From Oidiodendron maius Zn (lineage: Eukaryota; Ascomycota; Leotiomycetes; Myxotrichaceae), in NCBI GenBank assembly GCA_000827325.1, contig KN832870.1, positions 5,022,001 to 5,086,000 of the forward strand: a stretch of DNA of 64,000 nucleotides. The letters are read 5' to 3'. Both the position numbers and the translations under genes were made by a program. The stretch's first letter is position 1; each line of letters begins with the position of its first letter. The notes beneath the pieces are model-generated. The model was not told the origin of the DNA. It was given only the letters and a program-made list of their open reading frames with translations, and made no database searches. Of this stretch, positions 47,790 through 59,508 are shown one piece after another.

Positions 47790-48375
47790 TCACAACCCAG
47801 TAAAGGTCATAATCGCGGAAGGAGTAGACCCACCACGCGTATTCCAATTTGACGCAAGTAATGGAACTGTACCTTTAGTTGCGTCAAGTGGAATAAGATA
47901 TGCTTTTCGAGGTTGTAAATGTCGAGATACCTCTTCAAATTCTTGGGTTTGCAAGGATCTACCTAACTTTTGGGGGAACTCCAGTTTTGTTGTTCGGACA
48001 TGTTCTGCCGCAAGGGCCTAAAACATGGAGGCTAAGAAATTCTGGAGAATCACTAATACCAACGGAGTAGAGCATGTAACATGGAAGTTAAGAGGCCGAG
48101 AAAAGGATGGCGTTGGTCGTTGTGGGGAGAAAGAAATCATGTTCCTCCCGTGCAGGATCTCCTTCATCGTCAAGTGCATTTTCTTATTGACTAGCAAGAG
48201 TGCCGCGATATTGGCTTGTTCGGATGTCCGATCGGTAGGCGCTTCAAATGTCACGCCCTGGAACCCGGACAATACAATTTTGATTTCTGCGAGACGACAG
48301 GATATGCTCAAGGATCATGATCAGTAGCTCAACGGGGAGCGAGAAACGCGTATTTTCTAAGGTTTGGTGGGGATA
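47790..48375 (-). pseudogene. F-box/2EXR-like gene remnant
   Basis: Minus strand. One frame gives FSLPVELLIMILEHILSSRR (F-box-like start, about 48350-48265). The next frame gives ANIAALLLVNKKMHLTMKEI and LHGRNMISF (about 48225-48160), the ALLLVNKxxxxxAxEILYGxN landmark of fungal F-box/2EXR proteins. A further in-phase stretch after a possible GTATTA...TTTTAG intron reads EHVRTTKLEFPQKLGRSLQT and ends at 47790. The first two blocks are in different frames with no splice sites to join them, and no start codon precedes the first block, so this looks like a decayed single-copy host gene. Confidence 0.45.
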
Positions 48376-50016
48376 ACCTTATTTGAACGGTACTGTAGAA
48401 GTGTGTGTGGGCGAATCCTCCACATGCCCATTGTGGAGTCACGGTGAAAGCAACTAGACCGCAAAGATAGTAATACAGGACGTGAAACATATATTAAAAT
48501 AAGTCAATATATCATATCAAGAAATTTAAGGGGATGTTGTTTTTGTGTAAGATGCCTGTCCTGCCCTTTCTTCGATGCCTCTCTCTATATTACAATCCTA
48601 TCCACTATCTCACCCGCGCCTTCCCGGGGTGGGGGGGGGGGGGGGTTGCGGGGGGCCTCCTCTTACTAGGTGACTAAATCATGAGATAGTTTAGGGCATT
48701 GACAATCCACACTACAGTGCACATACCTTAAAGGTGTATGAAGCAGAACGTCACCGCTCAAGTGAAGTAGAAACTTCAACGACAATTCACGACGCGCCAG
48801 AAGCTGTGCCGATGAGTTTATAGTTGGTATTTTCCCATGAGATTGATAATTTGTCTTTGTACTTTGCATGAATTCAAAGTGCTTTCTGAAAGGAGAAAGG
48901 TTGATTCAAAATCGAGTCGAAAGTCAAATGAATAACCGATTTTAAACGATTTTACTAAGACAATGAGAGAACAAGAGAGAAAAAAAAGGAAGAGACAAAA
49001 CCAGATTAGATTAAATGCTGGATAGCACTAGAAGCTTTGTCATCATCGCCAAATTTGTCTTATGATGCTTAAACTACTTGTTCCTTGGTAAGTTAATAGG
49101 AATATAAGGAAAAAAAATATAACGCGAGAATCCACCACCATTAGAAGAGATGTACCGCAACTTCAAGTTATCGGGTGCCTATTGCCCAAATATTGAAGAC
49201 AGCATAGCCCTAAATCAATAGTATAATTTTAATGGCCTATTTAAATAAATTGTCAGCCAGCTAACTCCTTGCATGATTTTGCATGGGCCATGCATGTTAA
49301 GTTGGGGTTGAGAACAAAGTGAATAGGGGTTCGCTTAAGGACCAATCGCTTTCTCAGGTACTGCTCGAGATAGATGGCAGAGAGAGAGGCAGGTCTGGTC
49401 TTAGAGAAGGTAAAGAGATCTTCTGGTATAAAGAGGGATTATATGGGATGTGATATCAAAATCGAGATATTAAACCCGTAGGATCGGTTGAGTAATAAGA
49501 TCTAAGTTATCGTCAGAAACTATGGTGATTGCAGGACATTGGACAAGCCTCGCATTTTTAAAACGAACGGTCGTATATTATAAATATCGGCAGTTGTCTC
49601 TAAGAGGATAACAGCATTTCCTATAACTTGCGGTAGGTGCAAATAGAGAGTCAAAAGCGAAAGGCAACAACCTGATCGCAATAAAACTTGAGGCCCTCTC
49701 CCATGGGTACACAACATTGGCTGCTCTAGAAGTTTGCCACCATGAGTAGGGATTTAATGGACTTATATGTTTGAATGTGATAATATTAGCTTGAAAGTTC
49801 GGCAGCGAAGGACAAAGCGGGACGAGACCGTTGACTAACTGTCCCATATCGAAATACAGTAATTCTTGCATTGCAGTAAAAATGACAGTTCTAAGGTATG
49901 TCAAGTATTCATACAGGTAAGTCTCCACCAATTTTTCGTATATTGCCTTTAATACGGAGGCTTATTCCGCGCAATAGCTATTATTCCGTCCATCATCACG
50001 TTTTCCGGCTGCTCAT
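48376..50016. other. Gene-poor AT-rich interval
   Basis: About 1.6 kb without a supported gene. It is mostly AT-rich, with short purine runs (48950-49010) and the G-rich tract described next. Confidence 0.5.
48626..48655 (+). repeat. G-rich tract, quadruplex-capable
   Basis: GGGG (48626-48629), T, a run of about fifteen G (48631-48645), TTGC, then GGGGGG (48650-48655). Four or more G-runs with short loops satisfy the usual quadruplex pattern. The run length may vary between isolates or be a sequencing uncertainty. Confidence 0.7.
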
Positions 50017-51050
50017 TCAGCTAATAAAGCACAGACAGCCAAGTGACAAGTAGAAGACAAAGAGCGGATAAACGGCTATGCCGACGCGATTCTTAACAAC
50101 TCCAGAGCCACCCATGATACTGACACCAGCAGCCAGCGACCAGGCGACAAGCACCAAATAGACGGGAATTCGAGGGATGATGGGAAGGGCTCGAAGTGCA
50201 GAGAGCAAAGCTGCGATAACGAGGGGAAAGAGGGTATACCCAATTATACAGACAGATTGCGCGAAAGAGCTTATAATACGTCAGCAGAAATTTTGTGAAA
50301 GGGGAGAATATTGAAGAGACTTACATATTCCCGCCTAGCAGCTTGATTTGCATTGTAACGAGCACCTCGCCCAGCCAAACCATTACAAATACCCCACTAA
50401 ACACAAGACTTGTCTGTTCATGCGGCGCGCTGAGGAGTAAGCTCAAGAGAAGGCAGAAGATCAATGGCCCCCAGAGGTCCCAGTCCCGTAAGCCTTCGCT
50501 CATGCCTCCACTAGCCAGTAAATTGTCCGCATCCAGAGCTCTGCCTGCAAGCCCCACCAGTTCCTCTCTTGCGCCTTGCAGTCCCGCCTCCCGAAGATTG
50601 GCATAAACCCCGCGAATCGAGTCCGTATTAGCTAGCATACTGCCGCCAAAAAGATATTTTGGATAAAGGACCTCGCGCATTTTGGACCACACAGCTAAGA
50701 GATCCCGGCGTAGCGTCTCCCATACCGATTCATCGATCGTATTTGCTGGTGCCCGACGATCTTCACCCGGGATACGCGATGTGAGATATGATGAGCTAGT
50801 TATATTGCCTGTGAGACCCTCACGAGACGTCTGGGCGTTATTGTGGTAAAGGGGGTCTTCGAGGTCGTCGAGGTTAGCTGCGGAAAGGATTAGCTCGCAC
50901 TCAAATTGGGTATTTCCCTCTCTAATCTGGAAACTGGCACTTCCGGCAGTAATATGTATAATGCGTACCATCATCGGGATCTATCAGATCGTCATCATCT
51001 TCGACTTGAGGGGGGTTGTAGTGTTCATAGGGGTTAGACGAGGAGGCCAT
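50017..51050 (-). CDS. Yip1-domain Golgi membrane protein (YIPF6/Yip4-like)
   Basis: Minus strand, exons 51050-50969, 50877-50325 and 50269-50017, 295 residues. Exon 1 gives MASSSNPYEHYNPPQVED and an acidic run. The second exon holds RDLLAVWSKMREVLYPKY and the first membrane segments (DLWGPLIFCLLLSLLLSAP), and the last junction restores KLLGGNISFAQSVCIIGYTL. Five hydrophobic segments follow the order of the Yip1 family, and the DLWGPLI and GGN..F.QSVC.. signatures point to YIPF6/Yip4. These proteins bind Rab GTPases and act in ER-Golgi traffic. Confidence 0.88.
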
Positions 51051-51534
51051 GGCGATTAAGGACAGAAGCTATTACTGCCGTTATCGTGCGCAATACCGTG
51101 CTGCCTCAGATGTCGACAATGCAGCAGTCAAGCCTACGCCAATTGTGGTGCTGTTCGAGCACTTGAAGGAGTCTGGTGAAGCTCCACATCCCAGTTCCAC
51201 GGTTTCCTCTTCTGCCTGCGCGTTCAAGATTGGAGCTAATACCGATATAGTTAGACTTCCCGACGACTCATCTGCAACACGTGATAATTATAGACTTCAA
51301 TCGTCTTGTTCTATTTCCATGTTTGCTTGACATGCCTATTACTTATTTCTTAAAGTTTGTTTGCTTTATTTAGACACGGAGCGCGCATACTATATTGTGA
51401 AATTTGAGAAAGCTGGCCTAAAATTAACCTGGGCATATTACTCTCATCACGGCGTCTCTAGCTTTCTCTGCGGAATGAAACTTTGCTTCAGGTGGGAGCC
51501 AAAGGTCATGAATATATGATTTTGATGTTCTTTG
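51051..51534. other. Promoter of the Yip gene and SDR 3' flank
   Basis: 484 bases. A CACGTG lies near 51278. A 93-codon frame opens here but has no family resemblance. Confidence 0.4.
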
Positions 51535-52595
51535 TCACAGCAAACAGTAACCGCCATCCACCAGAATGTCGGTTCCTGTGCAAAACGAAGATGCATTAGA
51601 AGCAAGGTAGAGGTATGCGCCTTTCAGTTCATGGGGTTCTCCAATACGACTTATCATAAAAGTTAGCCCAAAATATGAGTTATATGGGCTCAAGAGAAAA
51701 CTTAAAGAGCATGACATACCGCATGGGAATCTTTTCTGCAACAGCTGTAATCAATTCAGCTGGAGCACTCCCCGTTAGTCCACTATTGACATAACCCGGA
51801 GATACACTGTTTGCTCGCGCAAAGTCAATCCATTCTATCGCAAGTGATTTGCCTATTACTGTGGCATTAGTAACAAGTTGAGCCTTTAACAATATGTTTG
51901 TGGTATGCTTACAAAGATGAATGACACCTGCTTTAGATACGTTGTAGGCTGCCTGTATATGTGGAACGTTTACTATATGGCCACTCATACTCGCCGTTGC
52001 AATGAAACTTCCCGTGGTAAAATTGTCCAGATTTTTGCCGTCAATGGCCGTCCGCTCCTTTGCTTGACGACGCCAATGTTTGCCAGCCGCAAGTGCGCTA
52101 TAGTAAACGCCATCCAGATTTGTGGAGAGAACTTCATGGTAGTGCGATACACTACTATCCAGCGCTGTAGTTTCTCCCCAAGCAATGCCGCCGTTCGCAA
52201 CAAAGATATCCAAGCGGCCATTGTAATCTGCTACAATTTTATTCACCACATCTTCGACTTCTTCTTGCCTTGTTATATTTACTTGATGTGCAGTACCTGC
52301 CGCAAGAGTTCGCTTCCTGTCAGCAGTTGGATAACCTCTGGACCACACACATGTTCATGCACTTACACTTCACTCTATACCGTTGCTCGATGGTTCTTGC
52401 GCTTTCAATTGCATCTTTGTTTCTGTGATACAATATTGCCACATTGGCTCCCGCATCAGCTAAAATTTCAACAATAGCAAGGCCAATTCCACCTGTCCCT
52501 CCAGATACAATTGCCGTCTTTCCTTTCAAAGAGAATAAAGAAAGCAGTTCAGATGGAACACGCCCGTTTTGGTCAGTGCCTAAAGATGTTGCCAT
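51535..52595 (-). CDS. Short-chain dehydrogenase/reductase (SDR), polyol/sorbose reductase-like
   Basis: Minus strand, exons 52595-52367, 52296-51913, 51852-51720 and 51649-51535, 286 residues. Classical SDR: cofactor loop SGGTGGIG, a variant ANGGIAW where most have NNAG, Ser in ATASMSGHI, and catalytic Tyr/Lys in [13 protein letters not shown]. Junctions restore RVKCTAHQVNI, HLCKSLAIEW and [20 protein letters not shown]. It is closest in look to the NADP-dependent mannitol/sorbose reductase group. Intron 2 (51912-51853) is exactly 60 bases and has no in-frame stop, so retaining it would insert 20 residues after the active site. It is followed downstream of its promoter by a permease on the same strand. 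Confidence 0.87.
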
Positions 52596-52902
52596 AGATG
52601 AACTGCGATCCTCCTCTGTTGCGGCGAAGCGGAATTGAATACTAGATGTAAGTGCAGGATTACACCATACGAGTTTATTTTCTCTATATCCTACAGTAAG
52701 TGGAATATGCAACGTTGCCGTCAAGAAGGTGGAGGTGCCTTAAGGATGGGGGTCGGCAAGCGACCGCAAATAATACGGTAATAATCCAGAGCACTGGCGA
52801 CCTTGGAGAGAAGTTAGGCAAGTTAGTAGCTGATCATGAAGTACATGGATATTTAGAATAACTATCAGCTTCTCGAAAAGAGAGGCAGTAGGCTTAGCAT
52901 TT
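52596..52902. other. Spacer between SDR and permease
   Basis: 307 bases holding the SDR promoter and the permease 3' flank. No gene. Confidence 0.4.
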
Positions 52903-54511
52903 CTATCGGCCAATATACTTCAGCTCTAAATAGCGGACAGGGACGAACGCTACCAGAGTAAAAACTAAGGAAAGCTCATTCCCGATATCTCCACCATTTT
53001 GACCAATCTTTCTGGCTAGAGGTCCAATCCACCAGGTCTCGTCCATTCCTACTACTGCGCCTGCTATCCCTGCGGCAAAGGCTACAAAACCAGCAACACC
53101 CACGGGCATCAATGAAGCCGTATTCCAGGCTTCAAGGTCGTAATTCTGGAATCCATGGATGCCATCCCGGAACCAGTAATGCTCGACGAACAGGATGACA
53201 AAAAGGGACGTATTCCAGTACCCAAGGAGAGACAGGAAGTTTTGAAGGACGGTAAGGAGATGATTTCGTCCGGCAATACCAAGGATAATGATAGCTACAA
53301 AAACGAGGCATGTCCAAATAAATCTGGGAATTAGCGACAGGGGTTGGGCAAACTGCTGGATAGAGAGAGCACCACAGTAAATGGCGATGCAATTCATTCC
53401 GATACCAGACATGACGAGGATGACCAGAAGGAACTTGGCGAAACCCCGAGGGTACAGAATTGTCTGAATGAGTTCACCAACACCATCATTCTCATAAGTC
53501 TCAGCCCAGACCGAGTTCACACTCATGGTAGAGCCAACACAGCAGCCAAGAATCATGCCGATGCAGGTAGGAATGGCAATGCCGCAAGTGGTGAGGAGGA
53601 ATACCTTCATCTTGGACGTATTGACCGGATACTGAACGTAGAAATCCGATACGATACTGCACCAGGAAGCTGAAGATCCATATACAACAGCAAAAAGTGT
53701 GAGCGCAGAACCTTTATTGTTAAGACCAGTAGCTGTAGCTGGGGCAGAGAGGGCTGCATGGGGAGCTACCTCGCCGTACATCACCATGAATATGATGAAG
53801 AAAACTGCCCAAGCGTATTTCTCATATGCGAGGACCGCTCGCAGGCCAATAAAGGAGAAGACTAGGCCGACGACTGCCACAATCACCACGCCAAGCACGA
53901 GATTGATATGGCCATCAGACACCGCAGAGAGTGCGAGCCCGCCGGTAATGCTACCCACGGAGGACCACCCTACTTGCTCAATAACGTTCAAGAAGGCGAT
54001 TATCTTGGCCGGCCACCAGCCCATGGCGTAACGAGTAATGCTGACCTGTCGAAGGCCTGTCGGGGCCCCGAATGTTGCGCACCAGCCCTGCCGACCCAAA
54101 GTCAAGGGAAATTCGCATTTGGCAAAGGGGTGCTCTTACAGTAACAGCAGAGCCGACAAAGCTCGCAACAATGGTGATCCAGATGGTCTGCGGAAGAGAC
54201 AATCCCAATTCATAGCCCAAGAACCCAGTGGTGAAACAGCTCAGGTTCATAGTCCCGCTCGCCCACATCAGCGCCATGACGATCTGCTTGCTCCATTTTC
54301 CATATGCTGGGTCGCGATCTTCCGGCAGAATGCGCGCAGGGCCATGCGCTTCCACGCCGAGTTTCTTGTCGAGCAGGGCCTCATAATGGCGCAGAGTTCC
54401 AAAAAAACCTTTGTGCGCAATCTTTTGCAGCTGTGGTGGCAATTCCGGGTCCTCTTCTAGGCCCGAGACATAGGGCTTCATACCCTCTTTCTCAATATCG
54501 GAGCCTGACAT
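52903..54511 (-). CDS. NCS1-family purine/cytosine permease (FcyB-like)
   Basis: Minus strand, exons 54511-54140 and 54087-52903, 518 residues. A soluble N-terminus (GLEEDPELPPQLQKIAHKGF) leads to about 12 membrane segments. The first junction restores SFVGSAVTGWCATFGAPTGL, and RQVSITRYAMGWWPAKIIAF follows; the TGLRQVSITRY part is the Fcy-type substrate-binding segment. TENDGVGELIQTIL-like and AGRNHLLTVLQNFLSLLGYW segments also match fungal Fcy permeases. It is a plasma membrane proton symporter for cytosine/adenine/hypoxanthine or, in divergent members, vitamins; the exact substrate is unknown. It is divergent from the DMT transporter over 397 bases. Confidence 0.88.
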
Positions 54512-54908
54512 TTTGGCGTTGACGTTGTGTATGCCAACTGCAGCCACCTTCGCGGAGTAGACTCGTAGCTGCGACTGAGAATCGCAGACTGCGGAGGGAA
54601 ATCCAGCCCCATTGTTGGGGCTGATTAAGGTCTTTTATGTCTCGTGCCTTCACGCAGCGTTTTCGTGTGGTTCGCCCCCGCTCACGATCCGCAGTGGCAC
54701 CGGTACAAGATTTCCAGACTTGGCCTGTTAGAGCAGGTGGGCACGAGAACATGGATGCGACCTTCTCAACCCACCACTTTTGCCTTCCCTTTCCTGCGTT
54801 CCCAGCCCGTCCTTGAGGTGATAGATGGTAGGTGGTAATAGTACATATATTCAGTGTGAACCTAGGTCGCTTCCTCTCACCTTGTCATTGGTTAGCCGGG
54901 TCTCAGAA
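54512..54908. promoter_or_regulatory. Bidirectional promoter, permease / DMT transporter
   Basis: 397 bases shared by two divergent transporter genes. A second in-frame ATG for the DMT gene lies at 54825. No clear binding motif could be singled out. Confidence 0.4.
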
Positions 54909-56183
54909 ATGTCCCGGTCTATGCAGAGCTGGAGGAACAGTCCGCAAAATGAACACGGAGATTCTGAAGTGGCGGAGAGAAGCTCCCAAAGCACATGGAA
55001 GGCAGTCTGGCACGACAATAAGGGGATGTTCCTGATTTTGCTCGCTGAAATAGCAGGTTCGTCTATGGATGCCATGGTACGCTTCCTGCAGCAGGGCGGG
55101 CGTGGGATGCATCCCTTTCAGGTGTGTGAGACAGAATGCAGACTCTGAGCACGAACAGAATAGCTGACAATCACTAGGTAATAGTTGCACGCATGGGTAT
55201 GACCTTTGTGCTCAGTACCATCTATATGTGGTGGACCAAGGTACCTCACTTTCCCTTTGGAGATGGCAAGGTTAGAGGTTGGCTTATCCTGCGAGCTCTT
55301 TTTGGCTTTAGCGGCCTGTTTTGCTTGTATTGTAAGTGCTTTCATGGTTATAAAAGAGTCCCAAGCCTGGAACTAATGCATACTAGATTCAGTTCATTAT
55401 CTGCCTCTAGCAGAAGCTACGATCTTCAGATTTCTTGTGCCTCTGGTCACCGCATGGGCATGCTCCGTATTTTTAGGTCAGGCGTTCACCAGGAAAGAGT
55501 TGCTTGCAGGAGTCATTGCATTCATTGGCGTTGTTTTCGTTGCGCATCCAGCGGGTATCTTCGGCCCCATCGACGACGATGTTGGCGCCAGTAAGAAAGA
55601 CGGGATCGATGAGGTGACACCTACACAGCGCCTTGTGGCCATTACCGTGTCTATTGCCGGCATTTTCGGAGCATCAGGCGCTTACACCACAATCCGAATC
55701 ATTGGTGATAGAGCTCACGCCCTCATGTCTGTCAACTATTTTGCCATAATCGCAACAATCGGTTCTACTTTTGCGCTTCTTGTCACTCCCGGAATTGGAT
55801 TCGTAATGCCGGAAGGAGCAAGAGAATGGACTCTTCTGCTCCTTTTGGGCGTATTGGGATTTGTTCTCCAATTCCTCCTGACCGCTGGGCTACAACTCGA
55901 CAAGAGCAGTAAGGCAACTAGTATGCTGTACACTCAAGTGGTGTTCGCACTGACGTTTGACTGGGCCATCTGGGGAGTTCTGCCGGGCAGCTTGAGCATA
56001 CTAGGTGGGTCCATCGTCATTGTCAGTACTCTCTGGGCGGCACTACAAAAGACCCAACCAGCCAAAACGATCTCTCCTAAATCATCCACTGTCGATGAAG
56101 AAACAGCTCTGCTGGGTGCCCAGACCCAAGGCGTTGTAGAAGCTGTTGAGCGAAGAGCAAGTATTGGTGCCAGCACTTCATAA
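54909..56183 (+). CDS. DMT-family (EamA) transporter
   Basis: Three exons (54909-55121, 55178-55331, 55387-56183), 387 residues. Two EamA repeats make about ten membrane helices: the first repeat ends YYSVHYLPLAEATIFRFLVP, the second is GAYTTIRIIGDRAHALMSVN onward with LQFLLTAGLQLDKSSKATSM and YTQVVFAL. This is the SLC35G/drug-metabolite layout found in fungi. The C-terminus is polar and carries an acidic DEETALLG segment, like a sorting signal for vacuole or endosome. The substrate is unknown. Start at 54909 is chosen for its typical polar N-terminus; 54825 would add 28 residues. Confidence 0.85.
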
Positions 56184-57334
56184 GACAGATGGACAGATTT
56201 GTGCATATCCAATAGAAAGTATGAATAGTACAAGAAGATGCAACGGCTGAAACATGCAACCAATATCATAACGTAACTTTTCTTTCGAGGATTAAATGTG
56301 ATGTCCTTCTGGACTGTCTCAGCATGGCGGAGTTATTATTCAATATGGAATTTCTTACGATGTCTAGATGTCTGGATATGGCCGTCTGCACAATCCTCCC
56401 CTTCCAGGCGTAAAACAATTCATGTGCCTCGAATCTGCACTCCATTTCCGACACCTCTTGGCGCTTGGACTTAGGGGCCCGCTTGTCAAAAGAGGCGGCC
56501 GTGGCAGTAACTTAGACAGGCAATTCTCCGGGCCTGGGGTCAAGGTTACCCCAGAACATTAGTGACCTGGGAATTTATGTAACACAATCAGCTGATCGAC
56601 TCTTTCTTTCAATGCGGTAGCTAGTCATCCTTGGTAAGAAGTCTTAGGATATATATGGGAAACGGCTCCGAGGGATCTCCGATGACGGGCCGTACTTGGA
56701 ACCTTTATGAAGCAGATGCCCGATCCCCCGCCAGAACAACGTTTTGAGGGCTAATTAGGACCATAAATAGCATTTCAACTTTTGTAGCTATCTTGTTTCA
56801 TATCTAGAACTGTCTATTCCTGCATTTCCTTTCTCACGTATGTAACTTACATATTGGCTAATTAGTGGCGCGACAAGTGTCTTGTCATTAAAGGTCTGTA
56901 TATAATATTTATCTTATATATTTTCTATACTTAAACGATGTTTTTACGACTGAAGATTTTGAGCTATTTTAATAATAGTTATTTCAATATATCGTAAAGG
57001 GTATTTCATATGTCCTAGATATAAGGGGTATTGAGTTTCATGGGTTAGAACTCGAGGCTATAAATATTACCAAAAATCCCACTCGGCTTTACTTGCTGCA
57101 TGGTGAAAGCTTATTCTGGAGCCACACTGCAGTTGATAAAGCTGGCTCTTAATATGAGCAAAAAGACTACAGAGAACGGTCCGTATAAATTATCATAATC
57201 TTCGAACTGGCTTCAACATAAAGACTCTCTTATGAGTATGGGGTTTAACCCTTCCTTAAACTCGGGAATGGTATATCTTCCGGATGAGTGTCCTAGCACA
57301 ACAATTCTACTCTAAATAGCTAGAAAAGTGTCGC
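56184..57334. other. AT-rich intergenic region
   Basis: About 1.15 kb, strongly AT-rich from 56750 to 57250. No coding sequence that I can support. Confidence 0.5.
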
Positions 57335-57463
57335 TCAATAATCAGGCAGAAGCCAGAGGATATTAAATTGCCCCTCTACTACCCAATCATCTAATACAAA
57401 CATATTATGCACTAGCTTCCCATCCGGCGAGATGGCCACCGCCTCCACAGGCCATGAATACCC
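57335..57463 (-). pseudogene. C-terminal remnant of a NACHT-WD40 (NLR-like) gene
   Basis: Minus strand, about 42 residues: GYSWPVEAVAISPDGKLVHN is the core of a WD40 blade (VxAVAFSPDGKL), and FVLDDWVVEGQFNILWLLPD followed by Tyr and a stop is the usual last segment of fungal STAND proteins with WD40 tails (xxxW...ILWLPPDYR). The intervening blade strands and all upstream NACHT and WD40 sequence are missing; the adjacent DNA is the end of the GH79 gene. These genes act in heterokaryon incompatibility and turn over fast, so an isolated tail is expected debris. Confidence 0.6.
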
Positions 57464-57722
57464 ACGAGCTTCTATCGCGCAGCTCCTGTGCTCATCGCGT
57501 GATGTTCTCCGGCAAGGCTCGAGGCGTGACATGTTCCCACGAACGGCAACAGACACCACGATGGCTGTTTCAAGCTGAAGGACGCATCCTGCTGCAGCCG
57601 CCTATGTTCGAGGCACATAGCCAACCGGAGATTCTATCGCGAGGTTGTTCTTTTGCCAACTGTTGGTGCCACTCCGCCCTCAAGCTCAAACAGTCTGCTC
57701 AATCTCCCGTCCCAACTCCCTC

Positions 57723-59508
57723 TCACGCCGTCCACCTCTCCCTGCGCTGCACACTCGCGCCTACGTTGCCCGTGAAGTCAAGCATAACCGCCTCAGAATT
57801 GCTCACATCCACGCTAATCTTCCCATTGCCTGTCGTGTCCAGATGCTTCCACCCCTCCCCAACCACATGCCCATTCCCCTGATCAATTTTATAAGCCCAC
57901 TGCTCTCCCGCCCAGGTGATATTCGTCCTATTGAAATCATATCCTTTCGCACTCACCCCCTCCTTGGCCGTCAACCGCGCAATCTTCGCGTCCGTGGCAT
58001 CCACCCCATCAATCTCAAACGTCGCCTTCCCCCTCGTCCCACTGTTACCAGCCATCCAGACCTTCAAGTTGACCAGAGCTACACGTGCAAGCTTATCATC
58101 CTCGTAAATCGCGTAGGCACTCTGCTGGTCCTTCTCGTCCCCAACATCCAGTTCCACGACGCCCGCGCTCGAGTTGGTGTTGCCGAGGAAATCCGCAACG
58201 TACGGCCAAGCGTAGTACGGCGCACGCACTTCATTCCCCGGGTTCCTAGTGAGGTCACCAGAGGCGGGGACCCAGTAGGAATGGATGTTTGCGGGACGTT
58301 GGGTTCCGTCGACCCTGGCGACACCGACACTCATCGCGTAGAGCATGAAATCGACGTAGAAGAGCGTGGTGGCAAAACCTCCCAGGTATGGGGTGACGTT
58401 CGCGCCAGATAGCGCAGTACCGGTTTCAGAAAGAACGTAAGGGACATGGGGGTATTTGGACTTGAGGAACGCGATGTTCTCGCGGTGAGGGGCCATCTGC
58501 GCTACGATAGAGCTGTGGTTGAGAAGGTCGCGCTGCAGGGAAGCGGTGCCTGCCGGCCCTAAGTCTTGATGGTAGCTGAGTGGCATATTGTTAGCGGTCG
58601 AGCAATCGAACCCTGGAGGAGAGGGAACAAAGTTCCTGCTGCATATGGGTTATGATTACAGTGACTAGGTGTGACTCACTAATGGAAAGCAGCTTGCTTC
58701 GCGAGCCCGTTCGCGTTGAGACCTGAGTCAAAGGCGGTTTTGCTGTCATTAACCAGTTCAGCATAGATTCTTCTTTCGCAGAATAAGGCATAAGTTTGGC
58801 AAGGACTGCAAAGGCTTACAACCAAGAAGGGTCTGTCCCCGAAGCAGCGTTTGAGACCTCGAAGATCCTGCTCTGATCCCCCGACAGTGACAAGTTGGCG
58901 ACAATCTCTTTCTCAAGAGTCTGCGCTTGGTTCGCATAATTGGCCGCATTGTTATCATAGAAATTCGGCTCATTCCCAATCGCAATCGCCTCGACCCGAT
59001 CTTCCGTCACCTTGCCCCCGAGCTCCTTGATCGCCAGGCTGATATAATCTAGCGCAATCCCCTTCTGAGGCTCTTGCGTCCCACTCACCTTCTCGAGCGG
59101 GGCCTGCACTGTGAGCCTAGCCATGGGAAAGGCGCCGAAAGCCTTGAAGTAGCTTGGGCCTAGGCTGAACACAGCGTTGTACCCCGATGGGGAGCAATCC
59201 CCGGACTCACAGATGGTGGCTTTAGTTTGCATGGCGTTGTACTTGAACTTGTCGCCAGAGGTGCCACCAATGCGAAGGATCGGTTTCACGGGCATCCGCT
59301 TACCCAGTGAGGACAGAACATTCCGAGAGATGGCGTTGTCGAAGGCGTCGAGAGAGCAGCTTTCAAATCCGAAGCCAGGGAAGTCGTGCGGGACTGTGAT
59401 AGCGCCGGTAGGGCGGGAGGAGGAAACGGTGGTGACAGCTGAGGAGGCTGCGAAGGCGCTCTGGACTAGCAGAGTCGCTACAGCGACTGAGAGAATGAGG
59501 TTGTTCAT
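57723..59508 (-). CDS. Secreted GH79 beta-glucuronidase
   Basis: Minus strand, exons 59508-58820, 58772-58680 and 58638-57723, 565 residues. A signal peptide (MNNLILSVAVATLLVQSAFA) is followed by a TIM-barrel of glycoside hydrolase family 79. The proposed acid/base Glu lies in AIAIGNEPNFYDNNA (~180) and the nucleophile Glu in YVLSETGTALSG (~332). The small middle exon restores SWLRIYAELVNDSKTAFDSG, and the next junction AFHYRNFVPSPPGF. A beta-sandwich C-terminal domain (GH79C) follows GKATFEIDG. Fungal members release glucuronic acid or its 4-O-methyl form from arabinogalactan proteins and related plant glycans outside the cell. Multiple N-glycosylation sites (NHS, NVT, NRT). Confidence 0.9.

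Noticed and set aside
50321-50974. Start of the Yip protein at the ATG pair near 50974
   Set aside because: That ATG is inside an intron. The exon 51050-50969 joined at 50877 gives a continuous acidic N-terminus typical of the family.
54038-54460. Plus-strand frame of 140 codons
   Set aside because: Antisense to exon 1 of the NCS1 permease; no family resemblance.
57645-58412. Plus-strand frame of 255 codons
   Set aside because: Antisense to GH79 exon 3, whose codon pattern and family motifs are on the minus strand.
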